Shown: piece by piece, positions 26,632 to 35,454 of the stretch
How positions within the stretch are numbered: the stretch's first letter is position 1
How the letters are laid out: every line of letters starts with the position of its first letter
Assembly (NCBI GenBank): GCA_016721085.1
Contig: JADKJI010000015.1
Coordinates: forward strand, 62,001-126,000
Direction: 5' to 3'
DNA length: 64,000 nucleotides
DNA from: Chitinophagaceae bacterium
GTDB lineage: Bacteria > Bacteroidota > Bacteroidia > Chitinophagales > Chitinophagaceae
Position numbers and translations under genes: made by a program
The notes under the pieces: generated by a model
The model's database searches: none
Told to the model about the DNA's origin: nothing
What the model saw: only the letters and a program-made list of their open reading frames with translations

Positions 26632-26660
26632 CAAGCCTTAGGCTTTAAGCTTTAGGCTAA
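26632..26660. repeat. AAGCCTTAGGC word repeat, right border of the REP island
   Basis: CCAAGCCTTAGGCTTTAAGC TTTAGGCTAA, in inverted orientation relative to 24497-24560. It ends at the stop codon of the M20 gene. Confidence 0.65.
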
Positions 26661-26661
26661 T

Positions 26662-28128
26662 TTAATCACGATAATTCAACGCCGGCTTCCTATCTCCCAG
26701 CAAAGCTTCATATTTATAATCGCCGAGTTGGATCTTAAATTCGGCTTTGGCTTTTTGGATGATGGCGGGGTTCATGTAGAAGTCTATTGCGGTTAGGGCA
26801 ATTGTTTTAGCAGCTACCATCATACCTTTTACACCGATGTCTGTTCCCCCACTGGCAACGGCTTGCCAGCTATGGGCTGGGGTGCCAGGCACCCAGGTAG
26901 CGGTTGATAATCCAACGGTTGGGACTACATAACTAACATCACCCACATCGGTAGATCCGCCTCCAGCAAGAGGGACAATAATACCAGAAAATGCTTTTAT
27001 TGAATCTGCATATGAAATTGCTGGAACCTTATAGGTGAAACTGCTCTGTATCTTTTGTGCAAATGACTTCTCTTCTTCGGTGTACTGCACTCCCCCTGTT
27101 TTTCTCAAATTCTGATTCATAATTTCAGCTAAGGTCTTATTGGGAAGAAGATCATGTGTACCTCCAATAATTTCCATTTCCATCTTTGTTTCTGTACCCA
27201 TTGCTGCTCCTTTTGCTGCCAGCACTACTCTTTCGAATATCTCTTTCACCTGTTCACGTTTCGGGTGACGTACATAATAATACACTTCCGCATAATCAGG
27301 AACTACGTTAGGAGCTTTGCCGCCATTTGTGATCACATAATGTATCCTTGTTTCCATAGGAATATGCTCACGCATCATATTCACCATATTATTCATCGCT
27401 TCAACCGCATCTAAAGCAGAACGGCCTTTATCAGGAGCTGCTGCTGCATGGGCTGATAATCCCCTGAAACGGAATTTAGCCGATTTGTTTGCCAGGGCAC
27501 TGCCCATATTCGCATCATTCTCCATATCAGGATGCCAGTGAATAACAACATCCACATCATTAAATAATCCTGCTCTAACCATGTATACCTTTCCACTTCC
27601 TCCTTCTTCAGCTGGACAACCAAATACCTTTATGGTTCCGGTAAATTTCTTTTCTTCAATCAGTTTTTTTATTTCGATACCCGCTGCAACGGATGCTGTT
27701 CCGAAAAGATGATGTCCGCATCCATGTCCAGCATCCTTTCCTGCAATTGGCTCCTTGTCGGCAGAAACTTTTTGGGATAGACCAGGAAGAGCATCATACT
27801 CAGCAAGGATTCCGATTACCGGTTGTCCGCTACCGTAAGTAGCAACAAAAGCAGTGGGAATTCCTGCCACTCCCGTTTCAATTACAAACCCGTTCTCTTT
27901 TAATGTTTGCTGTAATAAAGCGGAGCTTTTCACTTCCTTGTATCCGACTTCTGCATAATCCCATATCTGCAAGGCGGTTTTCTTATAGGTGTCGTATTGA
28001 GATTGGATGTCTTGTAGTGCTTGCGATTGCAGATTATCTGTGGGGTTAGGTAATTTTTTCTTCTGAGCAGTTAAAGAAAGCTGGCAGAATAAGAAGAAAG
28101 CAGTTAAAAGCAGGAGATTTTTTCTCAT
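26662..28128 (-). CDS. M20-family amidohydrolase (AbgB / IAA-amino acid hydrolase-like)
   Basis: 488 residues with signal peptide 1-21 (LLLLTAFFLFCQLSLTA). M20D features: VIGILAEYDALPG, AGHGCGHHLFGTA (metal site), FGCPAEEGGSGK (catalytic Glu), VVIHWHPDMEN, and the dimerisation-domain stretch RFRGLSAHAAAAPDKGRSALDAVEAM. GGGSTDVGDVS is close to the C-terminal metal ligand region. Family members cleave N-acyl amino acids or p-aminobenzoyl-glutamate; export to the periplasm is typical of Bacteroidota copies. It is a single gene ending at the border of the REP island. Confidence 0.87.
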   Translation of the reverse strand: MRKNLLLLTAFFLFCQLSLTAQKKKLPNPTDNLQSQALQDIQSQYDTYKKTALQIWDYAEVGYKEVKSSALLQQTLKENGFVIETGVAGIPTAFVATYGSGQPVIGILAEYDALPGLSQKVSADKEPIAGKDAGHGCGHHLFGTASVAAGIEIKKLIEEKKFTGTIKVFGCPAEEGGSGKVYMVRAGLFNDVDVVIHWHPDMENDANMGSALANKSAKFRFRGLSAHAAAAPDKGRSALDAVEAMNNMVNMMREHIPMETRIHYVITNGGKAPNVVPDYAEVYYYVRHPKREQVKEIFERVVLAAKGAAMGTETKMEMEIIGGTHDLLPNKTLAEIMNQNLRKTGGVQYTEEEKSFAQKIQSSFTYKVPAISYADSIKAFSGIIVPLAGGGSTDVGDVSYVVPTVGLSTATWVPGTPAHSWQAVASGGTDIGVKGMMVAAKTIALTAIDFYMNPAIIQKAKAEFKIQLGDYKYEALLGDRKPALNYRD

Positions 28129-28289
28129 CGTACATATTTAGACTCCCAAATTACTTGATTTCGATGGAATGATTAAACCCATTAAATACCTACTTCAATT
28201 AAAAAAATTCATGCAATCGGTTGTGAGGCCTGCTGTAGTAATTGCGAAAAATAAATATCGTATCTTCTGGTCAACCAAAATCAACTACG

Positions 28290-28664
28290 ATGAAAAATGA
28301 AATGCTTGCCAAAATCGGCACCTGGTTTTATGCATTGGTTGTCGGCTTCTTTGGCGTTAACCATTTTTTACATGCTAAGGATATGGGAGGGATGGTACCT
28401 TCAGCCATTCCCGGAGGAGTAATATGGGTATATATTACAGGTGTTTGCCTTATAGCAGCAGCCATTGCTTTTATAATCGGCAAATTCGCAAGACTTGCGG
28501 GAATTTTATTAGCAGTGCTATTACTTGTGTTCGTATTTGTAATTCATCTTCCAAATGCAGGCAGTAGTGATCCAAATTTACAGATGATGGGCATGGCTGG
28601 TGTATTGAAAGATAGTGGTCTGGCTGGAGCTGCCATGGTAATTGCAGGTTATAGTAAGAGCTGA
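28290..28664 (+). CDS. DoxX-like small membrane protein
   Basis: 124 residues from the ATG at 28290; an upstream TTG at 28242 would add a charged, non-membrane tail and was not used. Four hydrophobic segments (about 7-25, 42-63, 66-87, 100-120) match the four-helix DoxX/SURF4-like fold; GVNHFLHAKDMGGMVP between the first two is typical. The role is unknown; relatives act in membrane redox or quinone-linked systems. It converges with the SDR gene, and both share the terminator at 28684-28724. Confidence 0.75.
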   Translation: MKNEMLAKIGTWFYALVVGFFGVNHFLHAKDMGGMVPSAIPGGVIWVYITGVCLIAAAIAFIIGKFARLAGILLAVLLLVFVFVIHLPNAGSSDPNLQMMGMAGVLKDSGLAGAAMVIAGYSKS

Positions 28665-28683
28665 TAATAGCATTTAAAATAGA

Positions 28684-28724
28684 AAAGCGGGAAGTGGATA
28701 TATAAAATATCAGCTTCCCGCTTT
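28684..28724. terminator. bidirectional terminator
   Basis: AAAGCGGGAAG (28684-28694) pairs with CTTCCCGCTTT (28714-28724), an 11-bp perfect stem with A and T runs at the two ends. It lies between the convergent DoxX-like and SDR genes and can serve both. Confidence 0.75.
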
Positions 28725-28739
28725 CTGCATTTATTTAGG

Positions 28740-29561
28740 TTATATGAAGAGGTCCCTCATCAGTTTCTGTTCAGGGTTCACTGCATATTTTGAAAAATCA
28801 GTAATGCCTTCCTTTTCCAAGACCTGTTCATCGGTAAAGAAGTTACCGGTACATTCAAAAGATGGTTTTTGAAGTATATGAAAGGCGGCATCGGCTACAA
28901 TTTCTGGAGTGCGGCTTCTCTGGATAAGGAAATCTCCACCCAAAAGGTTTTGAACAGCCGCTGTAGCGATAGTTGTTCTTGGCCATAAAGCATTGGCTGC
29001 AATGCGATATTGCTTCAGCTCTTCTGCCAATCCAAGTATAACCATACTCATCCCGTATTTGCTCATAGTATAAGCCAGGTGTTTACCAAACCAGGCTGGG
29101 TCCATGTTTAATGGAGGTGACAGGTTAAGTATATGTGGATTATGGGCTCGTTTAAGATGGGGTATACAGGTTTTACTCATGAAGAACGTGCCTCTAACGT
29201 TGATACTGTGCATCAGATCCCAGCGCTTGTATTCCGTTTCTTCGGTAGTGGTAAGGTTAATGGCGCTGGCGTTATTGATCAGGATATCGATTTTACCGAA
29301 AGTGTCGACAGTTGTTTTAACAATATGCTCAATACTTTCTTCGTAACGGATATCGCCTTGTATAGGCAAAACGTTTCCTGGGCCTGCTTTAGCAATTTCT
29401 TCTGCTGCTGTGTAGATGGTGCCTTCAAGTTTGGGATGGGGTTCGGCTGTCTTTCCTACAATGGCAGTATGAGCACCTTCCTTTGCAAGTCTAAGAGCAA
29501 TAGCTTTTCCTATTCCCCTGCTTCCACCTGTTACAAGAACTACTTTGTCTTTAAAAACCAT
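28740..29561 (-). CDS. short-chain dehydrogenase/reductase (HSDL2-like)
   Basis: A 273-residue Rossmann enzyme: cofactor loop VTGGSRGIG (residues 10-18), NNASAIN, and the catalytic YTMSKYGMS (Tyr-x3-Lys). The insert TAEPHPKLEGTIYTAAEEI and the long loop HILNLSPPLNMDP are characteristic of the hydroxysteroid dehydrogenase-like 2 branch, whose substrates are undefined and lipid-related in animals. ALWPRTTIATAAVQNLLGG is also conserved there. No partner genes adjoin: downstream is a terminator and upstream is the 1-kb repeat-filled gap. Confidence 0.87.
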   Translation of the reverse strand: MVFKDKVVLVTGGSRGIGKAIALRLAKEGAHTAIVGKTAEPHPKLEGTIYTAAEEIAKAGPGNVLPIQGDIRYEESIEHIVKTTVDTFGKIDILINNASAINLTTTEETEYKRWDLMHSINVRGTFFMSKTCIPHLKRAHNPHILNLSPPLNMDPAWFGKHLAYTMSKYGMSMVILGLAEELKQYRIAANALWPRTTIATAAVQNLLGGDFLIQRSRTPEIVADAAFHILQKPSFECTGNFFTDEQVLEKEGITDFSKYAVNPEQKLMRDLFI

Positions 29562-29944
29562 GACTGTTGTTTTTTTTCAATAATAAGGTATGGGTTGTGT
29601 CTATAAATATAGGGTGTTTCCGGTCTTTTGGGAAAAAAACGAGAAAATCTACCAAAACACCCCTTCGTAATTATACGAGGAAGGGGGTAAATAGCGAAGC
29701 ATTGAAATTCAGCAAATCCTCTCTTGTTTAGGGGGGGTGGGGAAGGGTATTTTTGTATTGTCAATTGATTGATTCAAGGAACAGTCCAATATCCAGAAGA
29801 ACACAAAAACCAGAATCCTTGAAAAACCCGATCCAAGAAACCAATATCCAAGAAACCAGTTTCAGAATCAATCAATAAGGCAACCTAAAATCCAGTTTCC
29901 GTCCGTTGTCCAAAATCCTGAAAAGCGTTTAAAATTTGTACCTA

Positions 29945-30020
29945 TTGATGGCCAGACATCAGAGTTAAGGTTAGTACTAAACGTTTTGAAAAGTCCCGAG
30001 GGTAATACTTCGGGATTTTT
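29945..30020 (+). ncRNA. possible small RNA with orphan terminator
   Basis: No gene precedes the terminator-like hairpin TCCCGA (29994-29999), 10-base loop, TCGGGA, TTTTT (to 30020). Upstream, TTG at 29906-29908 and TAAAATTTG at 29930-29938 lie 21 bp apart, close to a Bacteroidota promoter but with one base too many in the -7 box. A transcript of about 75 nt from 29945 is possible. This is a weak inference; the hairpin could also belong to the surrounding repeats. Confidence 0.25.
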
Positions 30021-30031
30021 CGTTTGTATAC

Positions 30032-30136
30032 TACAACTACGGATGTCATCCTACCCCCCGGATGTCATCTTGGGGGGTGGATGTCATCCTATACCCAGGA
30101 TGGCATCCGGGGGGTAGGATGGCATCCGTAGTTGTA
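30032..30136. repeat. GGATGNCATCC composite hairpin element
   Basis: Borders TACAACTAC (30032-30040) and GTAGTTGTA (30128-30136). Inside, five GGATG[T/G]CATC[C/T] near-palindromes are separated by CCTACCCCCC or GGGGGGTA spacers. The left 37 bp is the inverse of the right 37 bp with two mismatches, so the whole can fold into one long hairpin. Related to 48700-48784 and 9656-9691. Confidence 0.85.
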
Positions 30137-30144
30137 AAGCAAAA

Positions 30145-30162
30145 CCCCGCCGTTGGGCGGGG
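30145..30162. other. GC-rich hairpin CCCCGCC-GTTG-GGCGGGG
   Basis: A perfect 7-bp stem with a tetraloop, itself flanked by AAAGC and GCTTT-type ends. It has terminator shape but no adequate T run, and no gene reads into it. Confidence 0.45.
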
Positions 30163-30577
30163 CTTTGAAAGACGTTGCGGGTTGAATGTAAGTTTCCATT
30201 GGTTTGGACGTCTTCATGGTTTTCGGATCTTGGACAATTTGGTTTTAACGGCGTAACTGGATTTTGACTCTTGGTTTTTCAGATCTTGGATTAACTGGTT
30301 TTTCTACTGGACTGGACTCTGGAATTTTCGGTTTTTCGGATTTTGGATCAATTGGTTTTTCTAAGTTTTTCTGGATTTCAATCAGGACTTTTTCAGCTGA
30401 TTTGTTTAACAAAAGTACACCCCTATTATAACGCTGTCAAGCTTTTTGAGAAGGGATTTCAGCAATTAGATACTATGAGTTAACCGTCATAAGTACTATT
30501 ACTTAAAATGGACATAGTGCTGTAGTGAGCCTACTACATCATATAAATATCCTTTTACAATAACCAAGCTTATTAAC

Positions 30578-33286
30578 CTACTTATCGCGCACACATCGGA
30601 AGCCGACAGTGCCATTTCTCTCGAATCCAGGTGAAATTCTTAATAAAAACTGGCGATAATGGAGCTCACGGGGACCACTTTGTACATACCACCAACTACT
30701 TGATGGTTTGAAGTATGATCCACCCTTAAGTAATATGTACCGATAACTCCCATTCATGTAAATATCATTGGTCAATTGCCATACACATCCTACCAAATCA
30801 TTCAATCCATTAGGGTTTGCTCCCTTTGGATAGGAGCCTACAGGGTATAGATGACCGTTACCAAGATTACAATACACCGAATCGATACCTTCAATAGATG
30901 TCACTTTCAATGTTTCCGTAATCACTTCCTCTTTTCTGGTTACTGGCTTTGATTGAATCCATGGCCATTCATTCAATGACGAAGTTTGCGCTGCATACTG
31001 CCATTCGATTTCGGTAGGAAGTCGTTTGCCCGCCCATTTAGAAAATGCTAATGCATCTTCATAACTGATATAGACTACAGGATAGTTCTCCATTCCCGCT
31101 GGAATCTTTCCTCCTATCCAATGCTTTAGGAAATTTGTTTTATCGGAAGGTTGATACTTTACTGCATCCATAAACTTCTTGAACTGTGCATTTGTAACAG
31201 GATATCGATCCATATAAAAAGATGGCATATCGAAAGCGCTATCCACATCCTGCGAAGGATAAGGAATGAATTCATCTCCATGGCTTTCTTTAAAAATGAA
31301 TTTCCCAGCAGGAATGACAACTTCATCTCCAATATTCCTGCTGATAGCAGGTGTTTTAACCACATTGCTTATTCTTCTTGCAACACCTGCATTAATAGAT
31401 ACAATTGTTTCATCAATCAATATATCCTTATCGAATAATTGAATTACGAAATCCCCTTCGTATCTATCAAACTTCTCGCTTAATTGGATAGTGTGATTAC
31501 CAGGATTCAATATCAAGGCTTTCTTATCGTAAGCCGGAGCACCGGCCCATACTTTTATTTGTGACCCATTTAATGCAGACAATGAAAGTTTATCTCCGTT
31601 AATATTGGCAATGATGGAGATTGGCAATTGTGCTATACAATCAACTTCTCCCTCATTATTTGTCCCCAGGTATTTCTTATGAAAGGCATTTGTTTCAGCT
31701 GCAATCCATGATTTCCCTTTTTCCACTTCTGGTTCGAGCAATTTATGCCTCCACAGATCTACAAAATGGGTTCCGGCAGCTGGAGTTACCTGAAACAAGT
31801 TTCCACTAAAACCCTGGGGCAGTATACTGTAGATGGTATATATTTTCTTCTCCCCTAATTCCCATTGGTTCACCCAAATACTATCAGCAATTGTCGGAAT
31901 CAATGGCGTATAAACTCCGTCGGTAAAATTGAATGTATTCTCCCTTAGTATTCTTGAAGTGTTACCAAGATATTTATACTGTTCGGTTACCCAGGATGGT
32001 TGTCCCGGTGCAAATATATTCAACTCCGTACCATATCCATTAAAAAAGGAGGTTGCGAATTCCCTTTGAATAGGTTCCTTAAACAATTCTGCCACACGGA
32101 ATATTGCGAATTCGGGTTTGATGAACTTATTGAGGTTTAGCATTGGAACATAATAAAGTGCATTATGAACCCTTCCGGCTACAATTCCTGGCATATCCTT
32201 GGGGACCGCCATGCCTTCACTATACATTACAACACCCTTGCGTACTTTATCTGCTGCATCCTGTAACTCACGACTCGATTCACCGCGTGTGTCAAGAACC
32301 ACACCATCCGCAGACGTGGCTTTTACCAGATCTCCTATTCCGGCCAAATGCCCTTCGCTACGGGTGCTTTCGTCCCATGGATTGTAGCATATAAAAAATC
32401 GGGTCTTATTACTTCGAAGACTATCAGCCAATATCCTTAATTGAGCAGTTCCTCCTGGCAAGTCACGGAATAAATCGAATTGGTTTCGCTGATCAAGTCC
32501 TAACGAAGGCCATGTGGGCCAAATGCCCAACACCTCATCTCCACCATACAGTTGTTTTCCTCTCTTCTCAAATTCATCCAAATGAAATTTCTTATCCTTT
32601 GCATCATAGAAGATTTTATCCCAAGCCTGAATAAGATGCATTACATAACTATGCCTGATCCATTTCAGATCCTCTCTTTGAAAAAGGGTATTATCAAAAT
32701 TGGCTACATCAAAAAGCATGTTCTTCTGAAATATCACCCGGAGCCCTTCCTGCCAATTGCCTTCATAAGGGAGAACCCATCGCCTATACGTAATAGAGCC
32801 TTGAGGATATAATATAGTTTCAAACCGACGACGCTGTCCCTTCTTCAATGAAGCCCTGTCGCGACGGGTTAATGCAGCCAGATTCAGACTATCCCTTTTC
32901 TCTATGCAACTAAATCCTAAATCCCAGGCATTATCTGGACAAACCACATTTACAGGAGTTTTACCGGGAATAAATAAATGGGTTCGACTAAGACCATGTT
33001 CTCCAAGTCCTGTGATGTACACATGATCATTATTCACTCCATAAGGAACCAGATTTCTTATTTCAAGAGTATCGGAAGAAGTGTTCTCTAATACAATCTG
33101 ATCATAATTCTGAGTGGCAGTTGCTGGAATAATATAACAGTGCAATCTTTTATCGATCCATTCTTCCTTATGAGAAACCTGGAAAGGAACTTTATTTATC
33201 TCAATACTGAAAAGGGGATAATTGTTCTGCGCAATCAGGATATTGCTAATTAAGAAAGCAATACTTGCTAGTAGATATTTTCTCAT
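30578..33286 (-). CDS. secreted TIM-barrel (glycosidase-like) protein with C-terminal FGE-sulfatase-type domain
   Basis: 902 residues from ATG 33286 (a TTG two codons earlier is less likely), with signal peptide 1-20. Residues about 200-480 look like a TIM barrel of the DUF6259/endo-alpha-galactosaminidase type (GIWPTWPSLGLDQRNQFDLF, FFICYNPWDEST, ADGVVLDTRGES, FFNGYGTELNIFAPGQPSW). Residues about 660-902 are a formylglycine-generating-enzyme-like domain (VVIPAGKFIF, MDRYPVTNAQFKKFM, GKRLPTEIEWQYAA, LNDLVGCVWQLT, GTVGFRCVRD). The cysteine pair needed for sulfatase activation is absent: the usual GGSFLC position reads GGSYFKP. The FGE-like part therefore probably binds ligand, not catalyses. 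The substrate is unknown. Confidence 0.75.
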   Translation of the reverse strand: MRKYLLASIAFLISNILIAQNNYPLFSIEINKVPFQVSHKEEWIDKRLHCYIIPATATQNYDQIVLENTSSDTLEIRNLVPYGVNNDHVYITGLGEHGLSRTHLFIPGKTPVNVVCPDNAWDLGFSCIEKRDSLNLAALTRRDRASLKKGQRRRFETILYPQGSITYRRWVLPYEGNWQEGLRVIFQKNMLFDVANFDNTLFQREDLKWIRHSYVMHLIQAWDKIFYDAKDKKFHLDEFEKRGKQLYGGDEVLGIWPTWPSLGLDQRNQFDLFRDLPGGTAQLRILADSLRSNKTRFFICYNPWDESTRSEGHLAGIGDLVKATSADGVVLDTRGESSRELQDAADKVRKGVVMYSEGMAVPKDMPGIVAGRVHNALYYVPMLNLNKFIKPEFAIFRVAELFKEPIQREFATSFFNGYGTELNIFAPGQPSWVTEQYKYLGNTSRILRENTFNFTDGVYTPLIPTIADSIWVNQWELGEKKIYTIYSILPQGFSGNLFQVTPAAGTHFVDLWRHKLLEPEVEKGKSWIAAETNAFHKKYLGTNNEGEVDCIAQLPISIIANINGDKLSLSALNGSQIKVWAGAPAYDKKALILNPGNHTIQLSEKFDRYEGDFVIQLFDKDILIDETIVSINAGVARRISNVVKTPAISRNIGDEVVIPAGKFIFKESHGDEFIPYPSQDVDSAFDMPSFYMDRYPVTNAQFKKFMDAVKYQPSDKTNFLKHWIGGKIPAGMENYPVVYISYEDALAFSKWAGKRLPTEIEWQYAAQTSSLNEWPWIQSKPVTRKEEVITETLKVTSIEGIDSVYCNLGNGHLYPVGSYPKGANPNGLNDLVGCVWQLTNDIYMNGSYRYILLKGGSYFKPSSSWWYVQSGPRELHYRQFLLRISPGFERNGTVGFRCVRDK

Positions 33287-33394
33287 GGCCAATCGTAGTT
33301 TGTAAATCGAACGGGAAGCTACAATGAAAGTAGGGAAATCCTTTGGGCCTTTTACATGATTGCGCTAAACGCGGTCTGACAATAGTACTCTGGG

Positions 33395-33590
33395 CTCTCG
33401 CAGTGTCCCCTTCTTACTTCATAACTGTGGTAGTTGCAGTGCGGGAGACACTGCGACGGTCTCCGGAAAAGGAGTGCTAAAAAAATACTCTTGAAGCTAC
33501 ACTTCAACAACCTCTTAAACCCTTAAACTTCTTAAACCTTAAACTTATTGAACCTTTTGAACGTCTTGAACATCTCGAACGAACCCTACT
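33395..33590. repeat. CGCAGTGTC inverted pair and CTTAAACCCTTAAACTTC word repeats
   Basis: The 294-bp gap before the lptC stop. CGCAGTGTC (33399-33407) faces GACACTGCG (33447-33455), flanked by CTCT/GGGAG. From about 33490 to 33580 the sequence is a chain of CTTAAACC, TTATTGAACC, TTTTGAACG and CTTGAAC words. The same words return at both ends of the nested element at 61381-61590. Confidence 0.6.
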
Positions 33591-34161
33591 GGGGAACCCC
33601 ACTTTCTGGCACAAGACGTTGCCCCGAACTTCCCAATAACCACCATTCACTGAAGTCTTGCTTAGCAGTCATTCCGTTTTTACCAATTTGGTATCCAGCT
33701 TTTTGATAGATACGCACCAGCTTTGAGGTATAGAATCTTTCGAGATTCTGATCCCACCATAGCTCTGAAGTTCGAAGCGTATCGCCGTTTCTACGATTTA
33801 TTACAACTACGCTATCTCTTAGTAAGACCTTGCGTTCAAATTCAAAATGACGGGCATACATGGCATCCAGGGTACTTTCTACCTGAGTACTATCATCATA
33901 GAAATCTACATGCAGTGTTTTGGGGAATTCTACATAAGGTGAATCAGCCATATAGCGCTTCATATAAGGAGCGGTAAGCTTTGCCTTAACCTTTGCGCCC
34001 TGGCTGAGATAGCTTTCAACAGTAAAAGCCTCTTCTACTGCAGTCTTCTTTACAAAGAAGCTATCAACCACTACCGGATCGTTTTCACAGGCAGTAATAA
34101 AAAAGCAGCTTCCAAAAAAAGCTGCTATTATATACGGGTATCGTTTACAGATACTGAACAT
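33586..34161 (-). CDS. lptC: LPS export ABC transporter periplasmic protein LptC
   Basis: A 191-residue protein. The N-terminal hydrophobic stretch ends in a lipobox-like ITAC (cysteine 25), suggesting a lipoprotein anchor instead of the single helix of proteobacterial LptC. The body has the LptC beta-jellyroll pattern of Bacteroidota (TIGR04409-type): GAKVKAKLTAPYMKRYM, YVEFPKTLHVDFYDD, LDAMYARHFEFERKVLLRDSVVVINRRNGDTLRTSELWWD. It connects LptBFG to LptA in lipopolysaccharide transport. It lies 3 bp after the outer-membrane protein gene, in one unit with coaX, a recurrent neighbourhood in this phylum. Confidence 0.85.
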   Translation of the reverse strand: MFSICKRYPYIIAAFFGSCFFITACENDPVVVDSFFVKKTAVEEAFTVESYLSQGAKVKAKLTAPYMKRYMADSPYVEFPKTLHVDFYDDSTQVESTLDAMYARHFEFERKVLLRDSVVVINRRNGDTLRTSELWWDQNLERFYTSKLVRIYQKAGYQIGKNGMTAKQDFSEWWLLGSSGQRLVPESGVPQ

Positions 34162-34164
34162 GTA

Positions 34165-35454
34165 TTAATTGTACTGGCGTTTGATGAACCAGATATCACT
34201 CATGGCTAATCCTACGCTAACTTTGAAAAAATTCTCTTTAACCAGATTTGTTTTTGAACCACGTTGTCCGAATTCAATAGCAGTATTGATGATACTGAAT
34301 TGATTGGTATAAGCCACCCTGCGCATTGGCAATGCAGCTCCGAAAGAAATAGCCCATTTTTTAAGGTCTCCATCAACACTGATATAATCCTTTCCATATG
34401 AAAATCCACCTCTGTACGCCACATTACTCCAATAACTCTTTCCAACAGCAGGAATCAACTGACCACCCAGACGCAATTCCCAGCTATCCTGAACATTATC
34501 TTTCTCACCAAAGAAAGTGTACTTAGACCATTGGGTAGTTAGATAATCAACGCCTATTTGCCAGCGGCCTAAACGATCAATGATAAAACCAGCGCTATAG
34601 GAACCTGGCAAGTTTACATTACCCTTGGTACCTTTTTCTGCATAAACGCTATCGATAGTATAGTTAGCGTCGTTGGCATCGAAACTATAAGTTTCGCGGA
34701 TAAGGTCACGGGTACCTTTCACTTGTTGCTCCCAAGATCCCTGAGCTCCCAAACGTAAAACCGTTTTCTTATTCAGGTTGAAATAATACTGAACACCGGC
34801 ATTGAAAACGAATCCGCTATAGTTGGTTTTTGTTTGATGGTTGCTTTTATAATAAGCTACTGTATCGTTATTGAAAGCTCTTCTTGTACTATAATCTTTT
34901 GAACCGAAAAGATACCCAGCATTGATACCTGCAGTGAATTTACCGATACGGAATCCTGTTCCTGCGTAAACTTGCTGAGCACCACCTGAACCTTCAAAGA
35001 TGGTAGAGATACTATCGTTGATGGTTCCAGTTATCAATCTTTCATTACGTAATACTTTGTAATTGATTCGGGTCATTGGACGTAATCCGAATACTAAACC
35101 CCAACCGCCCTTCTTTTTTAAAGGAACTCCAAGGTTTACGTAAGAGATATTTGGGCTGGCATTTGAGAACTTCCTAACCGGATTAAGGGAGCGAATTGCC
35201 AGGCTATTAACTTCCAGTCCAATATCGTAAGTAACCGACTGCAATTGACCGTAAGAAGCAGGGTTTAAAAAATTCACTGATTGGAAGTCGGCATACGCAG
35301 TCGCTACGCCTCCCATACCCCTATTCAGGATATTTTGGCTGGGTAAAATGTCCCCCAAACCATATCTGGAGTAAGGCGAATTGATATTCTGGGCGCTTGC
35401 CTGAGAGACAACACAAGCGCAAATCACCGCTAACACGTTGATTCTCTTAGACAT
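34165..35454 (-). CDS. outer-membrane beta-barrel protein (FadL/PorV-like fold)
   Basis: 429 residues from the ATG at 35454, which overlaps the coaX stop (ATGTCTAA) and so implies translational coupling; an earlier start at 35475 would put seven residues before the signal peptide. Signal 1-21 (cleavage after ASAQ). NINSPYSRYGLGDI and NRGMGGVATAYADFQSVNFLNPASYG are the standard opening of this Bacteroidota family, followed by many alternating strands and a final IWFIKRQYN. Function unknown; position between coaX and lptC is conserved in relatives and hints at envelope biogenesis. Confidence 0.82.
   Translation of the reverse strand: MSKRINVLAVICACVVSQASAQNINSPYSRYGLGDILPSQNILNRGMGGVATAYADFQSVNFLNPASYGQLQSVTYDIGLEVNSLAIRSLNPVRKFSNASPNISYVNLGVPLKKKGGWGLVFGLRPMTRINYKVLRNERLITGTINDSISTIFEGSGGAQQVYAGTGFRIGKFTAGINAGYLFGSKDYSTRRAFNNDTVAYYKSNHQTKTNYSGFVFNAGVQYYFNLNKKTVLRLGAQGSWEQQVKGTRDLIRETYSFDANDANYTIDSVYAEKGTKGNVNLPGSYSAGFIIDRLGRWQIGVDYLTTQWSKYTFFGEKDNVQDSWELRLGGQLIPAVGKSYWSNVAYRGGFSYGKDYISVDGDLKKWAISFGAALPMRRVAYTNQFSIINTAIEFGQRGSKTNLVKENFFKVSVGLAMSDIWFIKRQYN

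Larger units (their letters stand above)
29765..30410. repeat. word-repeat arms (CCAAGAAACCAG / CTGGTTTTTC) around a GGATGNCATCC core
   Basis: The 1016-bp gap 29562-30577 has no credible gene. From about 29770 to 29925 it has a degenerate series of CCAGAATCC, CCAAGAAACCAATATCC and AAAATCC words. From about 30225 to 30385 the complementary words GGATCTTGG, TTGGATTAACTGGTTTTTC and TTTTGGATCAATTGG appear, so the two blocks are inverted arms. Between them are a promoter-to-terminator-like segment (29906-30020), the GGATGNCATCC element (30032-30136) and a GC-rich hairpin (30145-30162). Confidence 0.65.

Noticed and set aside
30062..30256. 64-residue open frame
   Set aside because: It reads through the GGATGNCATCC hairpin and a GC-rich hairpin; composition is not protein-like.
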